DNA of 12,322 nucleotides from Stephanodiscus triporus (lineage: Eukaryota > Bacillariophyta > Thalassiosirophyceae > Thalassiosirales > Thalassiosiraceae): assembly GCA_036939755.1 (NCBI GenBank), contig JALLAZ010000749.1:1-12322 (forward strand), read 5' to 3'. Both the position numbers and the translations under genes were made by a program. The first letter of the stretch is position 1. Each line of letters begins with the position of its first letter. Below the pieces are notes generated by a model, which saw only the letters and a program-made list of their open reading frames with translations, ran no database searches and was not told the origin of the DNA. Shown one piece after another: positions 1 through 8,026 of the stretch.

Positions 1-1121
1 TGCAAACCAACAGTGCACTGAGGTATCCAGTTGAAGGGCATTGCCGTTGCATGATGGTAAGGGGTCTATTTCAGCAGCAAATGGGGGAGGTTGGATTTGC
101 GTAACTTTTTTTTAATTTGCTTGGTTTTTTGGGCCCAGTTTAGCTAGGCGAAAGCTAGCGCAACCCAAAAGCCCAAGTAAACTCGTATGCAAGTACGCAT
201 CTGCACTCTCTCTGCCGCAAGTTCTTTATGGAAATTCTACCCTTTTTGCTCTAGTTTCTACATGCATTCTACCGTGTTTGGTAGAATAATCAAAACTCCC
301 AGCAGGTGGGAAAGAGGGGCTTTTCCACACATCTTCTAGCCAAAATTACACGGGGCGGTAAAATATTTTTTGTAGAGAAACCTAATCTCCCATTTGTAAC
401 AAGTCCTCTTTATGAAGGTAGGCAGGAAAATAGAAAATAGAGTCACGAGCGATCTATCCCCCAACACAACAACCGATGAACAAAAAAATGGCATCGCTTT
501 GATGACACCGGTGGGAGCAGGCCAACAATGCTATACCCATCCCAGGGGGACAACGAGGGCGAGGACAATGACGTTGGCAGTGGAAGGAGAAGGGGGTGGG
601 GGGGGGGCGGTCGCGTTGGACACGACGGGCATTGCCGCTGACAATGATCTTAGTCTTGGTCTCCTCTGTCGTGAGGGTGGCCCCGGTCAGGCACGAGAGT
701 GGCGGAGCGAGATGCGACGGCATGACAAGAGATGGCGGTGCCTTTGGATGGGAGGCAACGGCGTGACGAGAGGCTAGAGGCGACACGACAACCAGCCGGA
801 CAAGAGGCACAAGAGCGGCCATTGGTAACAAAAGCAGCAGCAGTTTGCCTCTTTCGCCACAATCAACAAAAAGGAAAGGGGGCAAAAACTCACTTGTTTT
901 CACAGCGGTAGGGGTCCACAAGAAAACATGTAATTTTTTCAAATAGCCTCTGGACCAATTCTGAGTATCCCAATTCATTTAAAAACATGTTTATATGGTC
1001 CCTGTAAATTTTTGTTGAAAAAAATGACCCCTTCCTCACCTACGAACCCCCCAAAGTCAGTGTTTTTTTCATTTAGCCCCGCTAACAAATTTACATGCTT
1101 TTAGAGCCAATTTTTCAAAAG
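1..1121. other. Intergenic stretch with no supported gene
   Basis: I see no convincing gene here. A short open frame from position 3 ends at a TAA at 102-104 and could be the last residues of a gene entering from the left, but 33 codons are too few to judge. Overlapping frames at 412-777 (plus) and 454-978 (minus) are low-complexity, have no recognisable domain and overlap each other, so neither is called. Visible structure: an 8-bp perfect hairpin (ATTCTACC at 266-273, GGTAGAAT at 280-287), and a G-rich run at 592-607 (five Gs, T, then ten Gs). From about 940 to 1120 the DNA is AT-rich with homopolymer runs. Confidence 0.5.
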
Positions 1122-1161
1122 TCAGAGAACATGCATATGGATCATTTGGGAGGAAATTGGA

Positions 1162-1631
1162 CTAGTTCTTCTTTTTGAGATGTCTTCGCCAGGTGGAACT
1201 GAAGTCTGGTGGGTGGTGGTCAGTATTTGCCATGATGAAGGGGATGCCATGTTGCCAGAGATTGTGGGAGCCGCCGTTTGCATTGGAATGGAGGTGGGTG
1301 GTGCAGATGTCGAGTGGGGTGGAGGGTGAGGGTGAAGGATGGGCATATTGGGTTTCAGGTAGGGGAGGTGGGGGAGGGTGATGCGTAGTATTGTGGTGTG
1401 AGAGTTCATCAAGGGAGTGGAAGAATCGTGTTGGGGCGGTAGAGCAGGCCATGTGGCAACATGAGTATAAGCGTGCTGTGGAGCAAATGGTTTGGTCAGC
1501 AAGGTGGAAGGTATGTTGGTGATCATTGTGGTTGAGATGGCATAGGAGGGTGGATCTGGAAGTAAATCTGCGGGTAGTCGAGGACTAGAGTGAGTGCATC
1601 CTGGGATGGGGCATGTGAAGGAATCAATCAT
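1162..1631 (-). pseudogene. Further zinc-finger fragments in two frames
   Basis: One frame (start at 1631) opens with DSFTCPIPGCTHSSPRL, the beginning of a C2H2 finger with C-x4-C spacing, but no paired histidines follow in that frame. About 120 bp further on, a second frame (1452-1162 and its open upstream part) carries CCHMACSTAPTRFFHSLDEL followed by SHHNTTHH, the body and His pair of another finger, and ends with FSSTWRRHLKKKN before a stop at 1162-1164. A frameshift between the two would link them into one finger-bearing protein continuing from the 1716-2693 segment. Confidence 0.35.
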
Positions 1632-1715
1632 GTTGGTTGTGGTTGTGGGTAGTTGCGGTGGAGGACAAATCAGCAGGGAGGATGGTGCGGTTGAGGCACT
1701 ATTGTGATACTGTCA

Positions 1716-2693
1716 TTAAAATGTTGGGTAGGTATTTGCTGGTTCGATGTCATCAGGAGTGTTGTTGATGAGGTTGTTAAGATCTGTGTATTTGTCGGCG
1801 GGGCAGATTGCAAAGGCAAGGGACCAGGCGGGGACTCCAGAGTAGTCAAATATGGTGGGTTGGGTGGTTGCGTTCATAGCAGCAGTTGTAGCAGCAATAT
1901 ATATAGGGCATTGGGCTTGGTGTGGAGGGAGATGGTTGGACGCAATGAGAAAGAAGCTTGGATAAATTGGGCAGCATCGTGCCCATCCAATGGTGAGGAG
2001 TTGTTCAGGTGTGAGAGATAGAAATATATCCTTGTGGATGTGTTGGACATGTAGTTGGAGTGCTTGCAATCCATCAGGTGAATCAGGGACAACTGGGTGA
2101 CTGTTGTTGTGCATGGGGCAAGTGATGACTTGACAGTATCGGGGCCAATCAGAAGGTGTGAATGAGGTAGGTGTGATGTCAGAAGTGAGGTATGGGGTGG
2201 GGTCTATGGAGGTGCAAGTTGGGAATGAATCCATCCAGTTTGAGGATATGGTGTTGAGGATGTGTTGGGTCATTCAAGGTGATGGTAGCGTGATTTTGAC
2301 AAAGATCACCTTGTGATTGAGCATTACTGGGTGAGGAGGAGAGTCGGTGGCAAACTGGTGGTTGACATATATGCTGAGTTGATCTGATGGTTCGATGGAG
2401 TCCAATAGGTGAAGGAGTGTGGTGGTGATGGTGGGGATGTCACTTGTCATTGGGACAGTAAATTTGATGTAGGTTGTGGTTGCTGGTATGGTCGTGTGGC
2501 GTTGTTTGAGGGGGGAGGGGTTGTTTGAGGCTTGGCTTCCAAGGAGGATTTCAGATTGGGTAGAGTGGTCGTCGTTGTCATTGGGGTCATCAGTGTGGTG
2601 GTGAAAAGTGGTGATGTGTGTAGGATGAGTGTCGATTGTGTGGTTGGTTGGTGGAGGAGTCATTGGAGGGTCGTATTGCTGGTCCTCTTCCAT
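1716..2693 (-). pseudogene. Zinc-finger-bearing ORF interrupted by one in-frame TGA
   Basis: Two stretches of 139 and 185 residues lie in the same frame and are separated only by a TGA at 2274-2276 followed directly by ATG at 2271-2273, so they were probably one 324-residue segment. The first half is acidic and Thr/His-rich, followed by a more ordinary segment (YIKFTVPMTSDIPTITTTLL). The second half contains a C-x4-C-x22-H-x4-H finger (residues C47, C52, H75, H80 of that part) and then an LTPEQLLTIGWARC segment leading into a CCHC-like finger (C100 or C101, H118, C122) in which one expected Cys is missing. This paired finger arrangement is known from N-terminal regions of some non-LTR retrotransposon proteins; assignment here is by pattern only. 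Confidence 0.4.
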
Positions 2694-2994
2694 GGATGTA
2701 TCATCATTGGGGGGTGATTATTCTTCGAAAGTGTAGGAGTCAGTGATTTTTCTTCCTTGTGCAATGCATCTGTTGGTGGCAGCTATTCGGGTGGTCTTGG
2801 CTATGGCTTGTAGTCCCTCATAGTAAAAGACTTCTTTGCAGTAAGAATTTGAGGGTGGATACGGTCAGACGTGGTTGCGATGTGTGGGTTGGGGTTGTTG
2901 AGATTGCTTGTGTTGTGGCAGCAGTTGGCATTCATGTGGTCGAGGTCTTGTTGGATGCGGATGTGTGGGAAGAAGAATTGGAGATGGGCGAAGG

Positions 2995-3396
2995 CTAGTG
3001 CCAGGTGTCGAAGGCATGATAGACGGCAAATGAGACTCCTGAGGTGAGGTTGGTAAATGTTGGCTGAAGCGATCCCCCCGGCGGCATTAACAACCGTGTG
3101 GAATCGTTTGTTGGGCGCGAGGTTAAGGTTGAGAAGGTTCCTAGTTGCGGGGCGAGGTGACCAAGGCTACGGTCTGTGATGAGCTGGCATTGTATGTTTA
3201 GGAAGGGTGGTGGGGTGGCTGCGCCGCGCCCTCTGCCGCGGCCTGGAGGATGGAGGGGGGTTAGTCCTGGAGGAGATTGGCTCAAATTTTTGCGTGTTGT
3301 AGCAGTGTAGGTATTGCAAGGTGGAGTGGATGGAAATGAGGGTGTCAGTGGCGATGGTGTAAGGTCAGTGATGTGTCGTAGGTGGTTGGTGATCAT
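2995..3396 (-). pseudogene. Protein-like fragment with an Arg-Gly tract
   Basis: A 133-residue open frame, Thr/Pro/Ser-rich in the first third, then an Arg-Gly repeat (GRGRGRG, about residues 52-58) of the kind seen in RNA- or DNA-binding proteins, then a less biased segment ending before the TAG at 2995-2997. After this the protein-like signal moves to another frame (about 3020-2826, containing AFAHLQFFFPHIRIQQDLDH) and again near 2825 (EGLQAIAKTTRIAATNR), ending at TAA 2718-2720. I read these as pieces of one decayed reading frame. No family assigned. Confidence 0.3.
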
Positions 3397-3416
3397 GGAA
3401 GTAATGGTGTCTGCAT

Positions 3417-3736
3417 TTAGGAAGGAGGTGGTTTGTCCAGAGTTGAAGATCGTGGTGAGAAGGAGGTTGCTGTGACCGGCAGAGAAAGCGATGCAGTTAT
3501 CGAGGCCAAGAACGGATTGGGTGATGTGTCAATGGTATTGGAGGAGGGGTGGATGTGAACGTTGCGTACTTGTTTGGATTGATATTCTTGATGGAGCTGG
3601 TGGTTGTGGGTGTTTATGGTGCGGCCAAGGGTGAAACGGGTCGGGTCATTGGTATCAGGGAATGTGTGGAGGTGGACTTCAAAGGAGTTCAACATGCCAA
3701 AGAGGTGGAGGGGGTGCTTGTTTGTTATACACAGTT
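3417..3736 (-). pseudogene. Protein-like fragment, upstream end of the decayed element
   Basis: Open on the minus strand from just after a TAA near 3740 to a stop at 3417-3419. A Met lies at 3695 (92 residues from there), with an open extension before it that reads ...TNKHPLHLFG-Met. The segment following the Met (LNSFEVHLHTFPDTNDPTRF) looks like structured protein, not low-complexity noise; the last third is Ser/Pro/Thr-rich. No domain recognised. The next stretch (3396-2995) is in another frame, so the join needs a frameshift. Confidence 0.3.
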
Positions 3737-3799
3737 ATCATAGATCTGTCGCAGCTAGATTCGAATATTTGCATAATCGAATTTAGATGCCGATTTCCG

Positions 3800-3854
3800 A
3801 TTTTACATGATTGTTAGCCATGTGAAATTGAATATGGATAAGATAGCTATCTTA
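3800..3854. repeat. AT-rich hairpin copy A and 16-bp perfect palindrome
   Basis: Positions 3800-3835 (ATTTTACATGATTG... ending GAATAT) match 4108-4144 with few differences and form the same small hairpin around a TACATG...CATGT core. Directly after it, TAAGATAGCTATCTTA at 3839-3854 is a perfect 16-bp palindrome. The two copies are about 308 bp apart in the same orientation and flank the GC-rich inverted repeat, which fits a small non-autonomous element or tandem insertion, but no target duplication was identified. Confidence 0.45.
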
Positions 3855-3991
3855 ATTTTAGGGTTACGCAAAAGTTACTTTATTTAACCAACCAACCCAA
3901 CCCCCCCCTGCATGTGCAACCCTAACTTTCGGGGCAGCCGGTGCCTCACCCTAACTCGGGGCGGCCGCATGCAACCCTAACCATCAGGGAA

Positions 3992-4068
3992 ATAGTTTAA
4001 GGCGGCATCGCTGTGTGAGTTGCCACCCAAAGAGACGGCAGCAACTCACACAGCGCGCCTGCAACTAT
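3992..4068. repeat. GC-rich imperfect inverted repeat
   Basis: CGCTGTGTGAGTTGCC at 4009-4024 pairs with GGCAGCAACTCACACAGCG at 4037-4055 (two extra bases in the right arm) around a 12-base loop, and pairing resumes further out (ATAGTT at 3992-3997 with AACTAT at 4063-4068). A 14-bp direct repeat, TCGGGGCGGCCGCA, stands just outside on both sides (3956-3969 and 4068-4081), each copy with a GCGGCCGC palindrome. This is consistent with a short foldback element between direct repeats. Confidence 0.5.
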
Positions 4069-4102
4069 CGGGGCGGCCGCACAAAATTAGCGTAACTGTA
4101 AT

Positions 4103-4225
4103 ATTCGATATTACATGATTTTTGAGCCATGTAAAATCGAATATCGGGCATGTATTCGAATATCGGAATATTCGATATTACATGGGCAGCTAATTCCGGA
4201 AATTCCGAATATTCGAATTTAGCTG
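4103..4225. repeat. AT-rich hairpin copy B and TTCGAA/GAATATTC palindrome cluster
   Basis: ATTCGATATTACATG at 4103-4117 pairs with CATGTAAAATCGAAT at 4128-4142 with one mismatch around a 10-base loop. The same half-site recurs in direct form at about 4171-4184. At 4187-4225 a 39-bp segment begins CAGCTAA and ends TTAGCTG and contains TTCCGGAA, GAATATTC and TTCGAA palindromes, so it can fold end to end imperfectly. Together with copy A this makes a 450-bp hairpin-rich tract directly upstream of the bestrophin promoter. Confidence 0.5.
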
Positions 4226-4294
4226 CGCCAGATCCTCCGACACGTCTAAGTACCATATATATGGTTTCGCGTGGTGCCCACTGCCACATCATGT

Positions 4295-4352
4295 TGACGT
4301 CATTGATTCAAAGATGTCTTACAACGTCATCACATACACAGAATTTACGTCA
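4295..4352 (+). promoter_or_regulatory. Three CRE-type ACGTCA sites upstream of the bestrophin gene
   Basis: A full palindromic CRE, TGACGTCA, lies at 4295-4302, followed by ACGTCA at 4324-4329 and 4347-4352, all in the same orientation and 27 and 23 bp apart. They end 163 bp before the ATG. In the diatom Phaeodactylum tricornutum, TGACGT/ACGTCA elements (CO2/cAMP-responsive elements, bound by a bZIP factor) control a low-CO2-induced carbonic anhydrase. A similar role here is inference from the motif, the clustering and the neighbour gene. A 14-bp palindrome ACCATATATATGGT (4252-4265) lies just upstream; whether it acts as a TATA element is unclear. Confidence 0.5.
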
Positions 4353-4515
4353 TCATGAATTCCTTCTTACTTTTTTAAGAGGAGGTTCTTTTGGGAAGAA
4401 CACTGAGAGAGTAGTAGTAGAAGTATTTCGGCAATGCCCCCAACTGAATCTCAGACGCACAAAACGTCCCTGTTAGGAGACTAAACAACAACAACAAACA
4501 GGAGAGGGAAAGACA

Positions 4516-6243
4516 ATGAACCTTCGTTGGGTTGTAGGAGCAGCATCGCTCTTGGCCGCAATTGGTGCGCCAGCCGCTCAGGCATTCACTCCTCCACGTT
4601 CTTCAGTGCTACTTAACAAACAGTTCGCACAAACTTCCTTCCTGCACATGGGACCACCAGCCGACCCGTCGGCGCCTCTCACGGAACAGTATGGCGAGGG
4701 AAGCAGGAAGTATCGTCGCACGGTCTACACTCACGATCAATGGGTGAAGCATCGCTCGTCCGACCGATTCGTGAACAATCTCCGTACCCTCTTTCAATCT
4801 GGTATCTACAAGCAGGTCGGCAGGGAGGTATTTTTGACCGTAAGCATCGCTGTATCAGTTTGTGTGTGGAATGCATTAGTCGGAGGATACCAAGATTTTT
4901 CAGGTGCAATGCATGATCCGGTCATTCAGGAGAGCTGGGCCATGAAGGTTGGGCTACCAATGGAGGCTTTTAATCTTCTGTCGCCTTCTTTGGGATTGCT
5001 ATTGGGTGAGTTGTTTTCATTCGTGTGCAATCGCTGCAAAGCAAGGTGTTTGGGTACGCATCCATGATTCGGTTCAAAAAACTAGTGGAGCTCTCTCTCC
5101 CACTAATGTATTGAGGCGTTTGCTAACCCGTGTTTACTACCAACTCTCTATTCTATAACTCTCAGTCTTTCGCACTAATTCATCGTACAATCGCTGGGAC
5201 GAAGCGCGCAAGTTTTGGGGGTTGAATATCAACCATACACGGGATCTCAACCGTATGGCCACGGCCTGGTATGGTAACCAATCGGAGTGGGATGGCACAG
5301 AGTTCATGGAAAAGGCCTATCCTCATTACAAAGTGCCCATCGACCCCATCGAGCGCCAGTATCTTCTCGGCCAAGTGAGCCTCATGACATGGGCATTCGT
5401 GCGCTCCATGAAACGTCACCTTTCTCCGCCTGAAGAAGATGAGAATGATTTTGTTTCTGAGATTAAATCTCGTCTTGCACCAGAACAAGCCGATGCGCTC
5501 ATTGGCGCCACTCATCGTCCCAACCGAGCTCTGTACGATCTTTCAGTTGCCATCGAAAAGGTAAGTTATCACTATGCACCCTCATGACAAACCATTCAAA
5601 CATTACTCACATCTCACCTACCTGCAACAACACTTTAAAGCTGCCCATGCATTTTGTGAGGAAGAATGCCATCAACGTTAACCTTTCCATCTTTGAGGAC
5701 ACCCTGGGCGGAAGTGAGCGCCTTCTGTCCTCGCCCGTGCCTCTCTTCTATTCTCGCCACACTGCTCGTTTTCTTGCCTCGTGGTTGCTCCTCCTGCCCC
5801 TTGGCTTGTATGAGCCATTTGCGAACTCGTGGAATCACGCCATGATGATCCCTGCAACCGCGTTCATTTCGGTTTGTCTCTTTGGTATTGAAGAGCTTGC
5901 GACACAGTTGGAGGAGCCCTTCACCATTCTTCCGATGCAAGGTTTTTGTGATAAGATACGAGTGAACTGCGATGAGATAGTGAGTTGGGCTGGGCATGGT
6001 AAAGACAAGGAGGAAGCTGAGGCGAGAGCCTTGGAAGTAGAGAGGAGCTATGAGCACGTGGCCAAACTTCAAGGTGCTGCGAGAGCCTTGGAAGTAGAGA
6101 GGAGCTATGAGCAAGTGGCCGAACTTCAGAGTGCGCAGCTAAAGGAGGAGGTGAACAAGCTCGAGAATCGTATCAAGAGAAGGTCGAGCTTGAAGGACAG
6201 ATTGAGTCCAGTTGGAGGGCAAGTGCAAAGAGCTCTCTCCTGA
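4516..6243 (+). CDS. Plastid-targeted bestrophin-like anion/bicarbonate channel (three exons)
   Basis: Exons 4516-5005, 5166-5560 and 5641-6243 join to 495 residues. Both introns are GT-AG (donors GTGAGT and GTAAGT) and the joins restore the bestrophin core: LLSPSLGLLL|VFRTNSSYNRW, and AIEK|LPMHFVRKNA. Residues 1-23 are a hydrophobic signal peptide ending AQA, with F24 next, the diatom-type plastid entry signal; a transit-peptide-like stretch follows to about 60. Family marks: RTVYTHDQWVKHRSSDRF (68-85), first membrane helix about 104-125, NRWDEARKFWG (172-182), GGSERLLSSPVPLFYSRHTARF (318-339), membrane helices about 337-380, GIEELATQLEEPF (377-389) and ILPMQGFCDKI. These are the marks of chloroplast bestrophins/VCCN1-type proteins, pentameric channels of thylakoid or envelope membranes passing chloride or bicarbonate. 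The C-terminus (416-480) is a predicted charged helix with a duplicated 19-residue unit. The start is preceded by AAGACA and is the first ATG before the signal peptide. Ion selectivity cannot be read from sequence. Confidence 0.93.
5006..5165 (+). other. Intron 1 of the bestrophin gene
   Basis: 160 bp, GTGAGTTG to CTCAG, phase 1. It splits the codon of V164 inside the most conserved bestrophin segment. Reading through it gives a stop after about 20 foreign residues, so retention would truncate the channel after its first membrane helix. Confidence 0.9.
5561..5640 (+). other. Intron 2 of the bestrophin gene
   Basis: 80 bp, GTAAGTTA to TTAAAG, phase 0, between K295 and L296. An in-frame TGA lies nine codons into the intron, so retention would end the protein before the second membrane block. 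Confidence 0.88.
6022..6135 (+). repeat. 57-bp tandem duplication inside the bestrophin C-terminal coding region
   Basis: Copies at 6022-6078 and 6079-6135 differ at only a few bases and encode ARALEVERSYEHVAKLQGA and ARALEVERSYEQVAELQSA. The unit is exactly 19 codons, keeps the frame, and extends a charged helical tail. The near identity suggests a recent duplication. Confidence 0.95.
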
Positions 6244-6368
6244 ACATTCCACCATTTCCAACATATTTCTACCTAGTAGACATAATTAGGTTCTAGTACA
6301 AATATGAGCAATCCACCATACCAGTTTCTAGTAAACAGATATCTTATCAATCATTTTACGATACAATT
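6244..6368. other. Shared 3' region between convergent genes
   Basis: 125 bp separate the bestrophin TGA from the sulfotransferase TGA on the other strand. The stretch is AT-rich with no canonical AATAAA on either strand that I can see. Both transcripts probably end within or past it, so their 3' ends may overlap. Confidence 0.5.
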
Positions 6369-8026
6369 TCAATTGCCAGCGACCTCACGCGAAATCATAT
6401 TACCGACGGCGCCTTCTCCCTCCTCTATTTTATGGAAAAAATCGCAATCGAGCTTTGCCAGCTGTGTAGCATATTGATATAGTTCGATATCCAGTTTGTT
6501 CCATTTGTTATACTGCGTTCGATTGAATTGCAGAGATTGTCCTCTTCCTATTGCTACATTCGTAGTGGTCATAGTGGCATTCCCGAATCCAATCAATTTC
6601 AACATTGTCGTTAAGCATTTCACTCGATATGAATCCACCGATTTTAGTTCGGCCAATGACCGAGGTGGGGTGATTTCCAATAGGAAATCCATGCGCGACA
6701 GCGTATCTTTCGCCACCCTCAAGTGTTTGCGTTCGGGCGCGAACTCCAACCTCTTCCTTCTGCTGGCTACCAATCCGCTCGTTAGGGACCAAGTCATGTA
6801 ATTCTTTCGTATCAACTTGAGTCTCCTTGCGATGACGTCCGGGGGGTTCCAGGTAGTAATATTGGGATGTTTCTTGATGGTCGCCATGAAGTGTCTTTCC
6901 TGACTCATCGCGCGGTCCACCGGCCTCCGGAGGAGGATTGAATACAACCGAGCGTTCATGCAAAGAGGGTAGTCCAGGTAGTTTTCGTTCATCGTGAACT
7001 CTTTCAGCTTCTCGTCGAAAACGTCACTGTTATCTTTCGAAAGGAATGCGGATCCGGATGAACAGGCTAGGTGGAAGTGTAGGGCGTCCCCTGTATTCCG
7101 CCTGTTGGGCTATTAATCAAAGGATGACGAAGTTCGAGCAAGCTGATAATTATGATGTTAATTTAATCCTAAATCTAAGCAAACAGGTTCAGTCACGCAG
7201 TCAAATAGTGATTTAGATTTCCGTCGGAAGACTCTTGGAAAATCCGCATATCTAGAGTAATACTAGATAAACATACTGATTCCTCGATAGTAATACTGTA
7301 GAACTAGTGTGCTCGTCCTAATGTGGGACTGCGTAGATAAATAAGTACTTCGAGTACCTATGTAATCCCAATAATGTAACAGTCACAGGTATTATTCTTG
7401 GGGAAGCCCGCCCGTTCCAGCCACTTAAATCCTGGGTACCAGAGCGGGATGAAATGCACCCTCTGCCAACAATTGCCCGGGGGGGTATCCTTCTTCGCTC
7501 GTTTGGCCAACTGACACAACGCCGTCCCGCCCGCCTTCGGTATGTGCAGGTTCAGATGTTTCCTCGCCACGTCGAGCCGATGACGGAAGTGGTTCGAGAA
7601 GTCCGAAAATCGACGTTCGAAACACGCAGGATCCTCGGACGCCAATTTCCTGCGCAATTTATTGATCATCCCCGGATCGGCATCCTCGAGGAGGAGGCCC
7701 ACTCGATCGCAACGGTCCAGCTCGATGAGTTCCGTCGTCTTCGACGTGGAGTTGGCCCGCGCCGCCGCCGCCGGAGCGGATTCGGCCTTCGTCGTCGCGT
7801 GTCGTTCGTCATCCCGCGTGGCCCATAAACGCGACGAGACCATCCCCGCTCGCCGCGCGGCCAATATCAAGGCAAATGCGACGAGAAATTTCTTTTTACT
7901 CCATTCCTTCGACCGCTTCCGCGGCACGTGGCATTCCTTTTGCGTCGATGGAGGAGAACAGTCGGGAGAAGACGTGATTCTCGTCCTCGACTTGTCGTCG
8001 GGACCCTTTCCGACAGAGGGATTCAT
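6369..8026 (-). CDS. Type II membrane sulfotransferase-like protein (two exons)
   Basis: Exon 1 runs 8026 down to about 7387 and exon 2 from about 7090 down to 6369; with the intron 7386-7091 the product is 453 residues. The N-terminus is basic and cytosolic in type, with a short hydrophobic stretch FLVAFALILAA (47-57) flanked by KKK and RR, as in Golgi signal anchors. HIPKAGGTALCQ (161-172) matches the 5'-phosphosulfate loop of PAPS-dependent carbohydrate sulfotransferases (HIPK-GGT). YSILLRRPVDRAMSQERHF (263-281) matches the 3'-phosphate site, with R268 and S276 at the usual spacing. NENYLDYPLC precedes it, and the tail has the family-like NKLDIELYQYATQLAKLDCDFF. Expected role: transfer of sulfate from PAPS to glycans in the Golgi lumen; the acceptor is unknown. 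The coding frame upstream of the exon-2 Met is open to 7090 and continues the family pattern (DALHFHLACSSG), which is why two exons are joined. The donor (CCT|GTGACT) is weak, so the exact join is uncertain. Start chosen as the first Met of the open frame. Confidence 0.8.
7091..7386 (-). other. Probable intron of the sulfotransferase gene
   Basis: On the minus strand a GT at 7386-7385 and an AG at 7092-7091 give compatible phases (phase 1) and rebuild a Trp codon at the join (NNT-W-DALHFH). The stretch is AT-rich and full of stops, unlike the exons. Alternatives with an acceptor 12 bases upstream (after CAACAG) need a different donor such as the GTACCC at 7439, which would delete 18 residues of exon 1. 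Confidence 0.55.

Larger units (their letters stand above)
1122..3736 (-). mobile_element. Decayed retroelement-like coding region, zinc-finger part only
   Basis: The minus strand carries a chain of protein-like stretches in changing frames: about 3736-3417, 3396-2995, 3020-2826, 2825-2718, 2693-1716 (one internal TGA) and 1631-1162 (two frames). All share an unusual composition rich in Thr, Pro, His, Ser and Asn, and the plus strand is correspondingly G/T-rich throughout. Several stretches have Cys/His spacings of C2H2 or CCHC fingers. This pattern (long Cys/His-bearing ORF, many frameshifts, no splice-like junctions) resembles the N-terminal part of a LINE-type retrotransposon protein. No reverse transcriptase, endonuclease, LTR or target-site duplication was found, and downstream (below 1122) the similarity of composition stops abruptly. 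The mobile-element reading is inference; an intron-rich or low-complexity host gene is the alternative. Confidence 0.35.

Noticed and set aside
3..104. Open frame at the left edge as the end of a gene, possibly with a GTAAGG splice donor at about 56
   Set aside because: Only 33 codons are visible, without a recognisable family; either reading is possible and neither can be supported.
592..607. G-rich run as a possible G-quadruplex
   Set aside because: Only two G-blocks separated by one T; a four-tract motif with short loops is not present, so a quadruplex cannot be supported.
412..978. Overlapping open frames on both strands (121 aa plus, 174 aa minus)
   Set aside because: No domain, low-complexity composition, mutual overlap and no supporting context; chance frames in GC-rich DNA are likelier.
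3919..3981. Three CCCTAAC motifs resembling telomere repeat units
   Set aside because: They are 29 and 26 bp apart, not tandem, and lie in the middle of the window between other repeats; not a telomere or a clear interstitial telomeric array.
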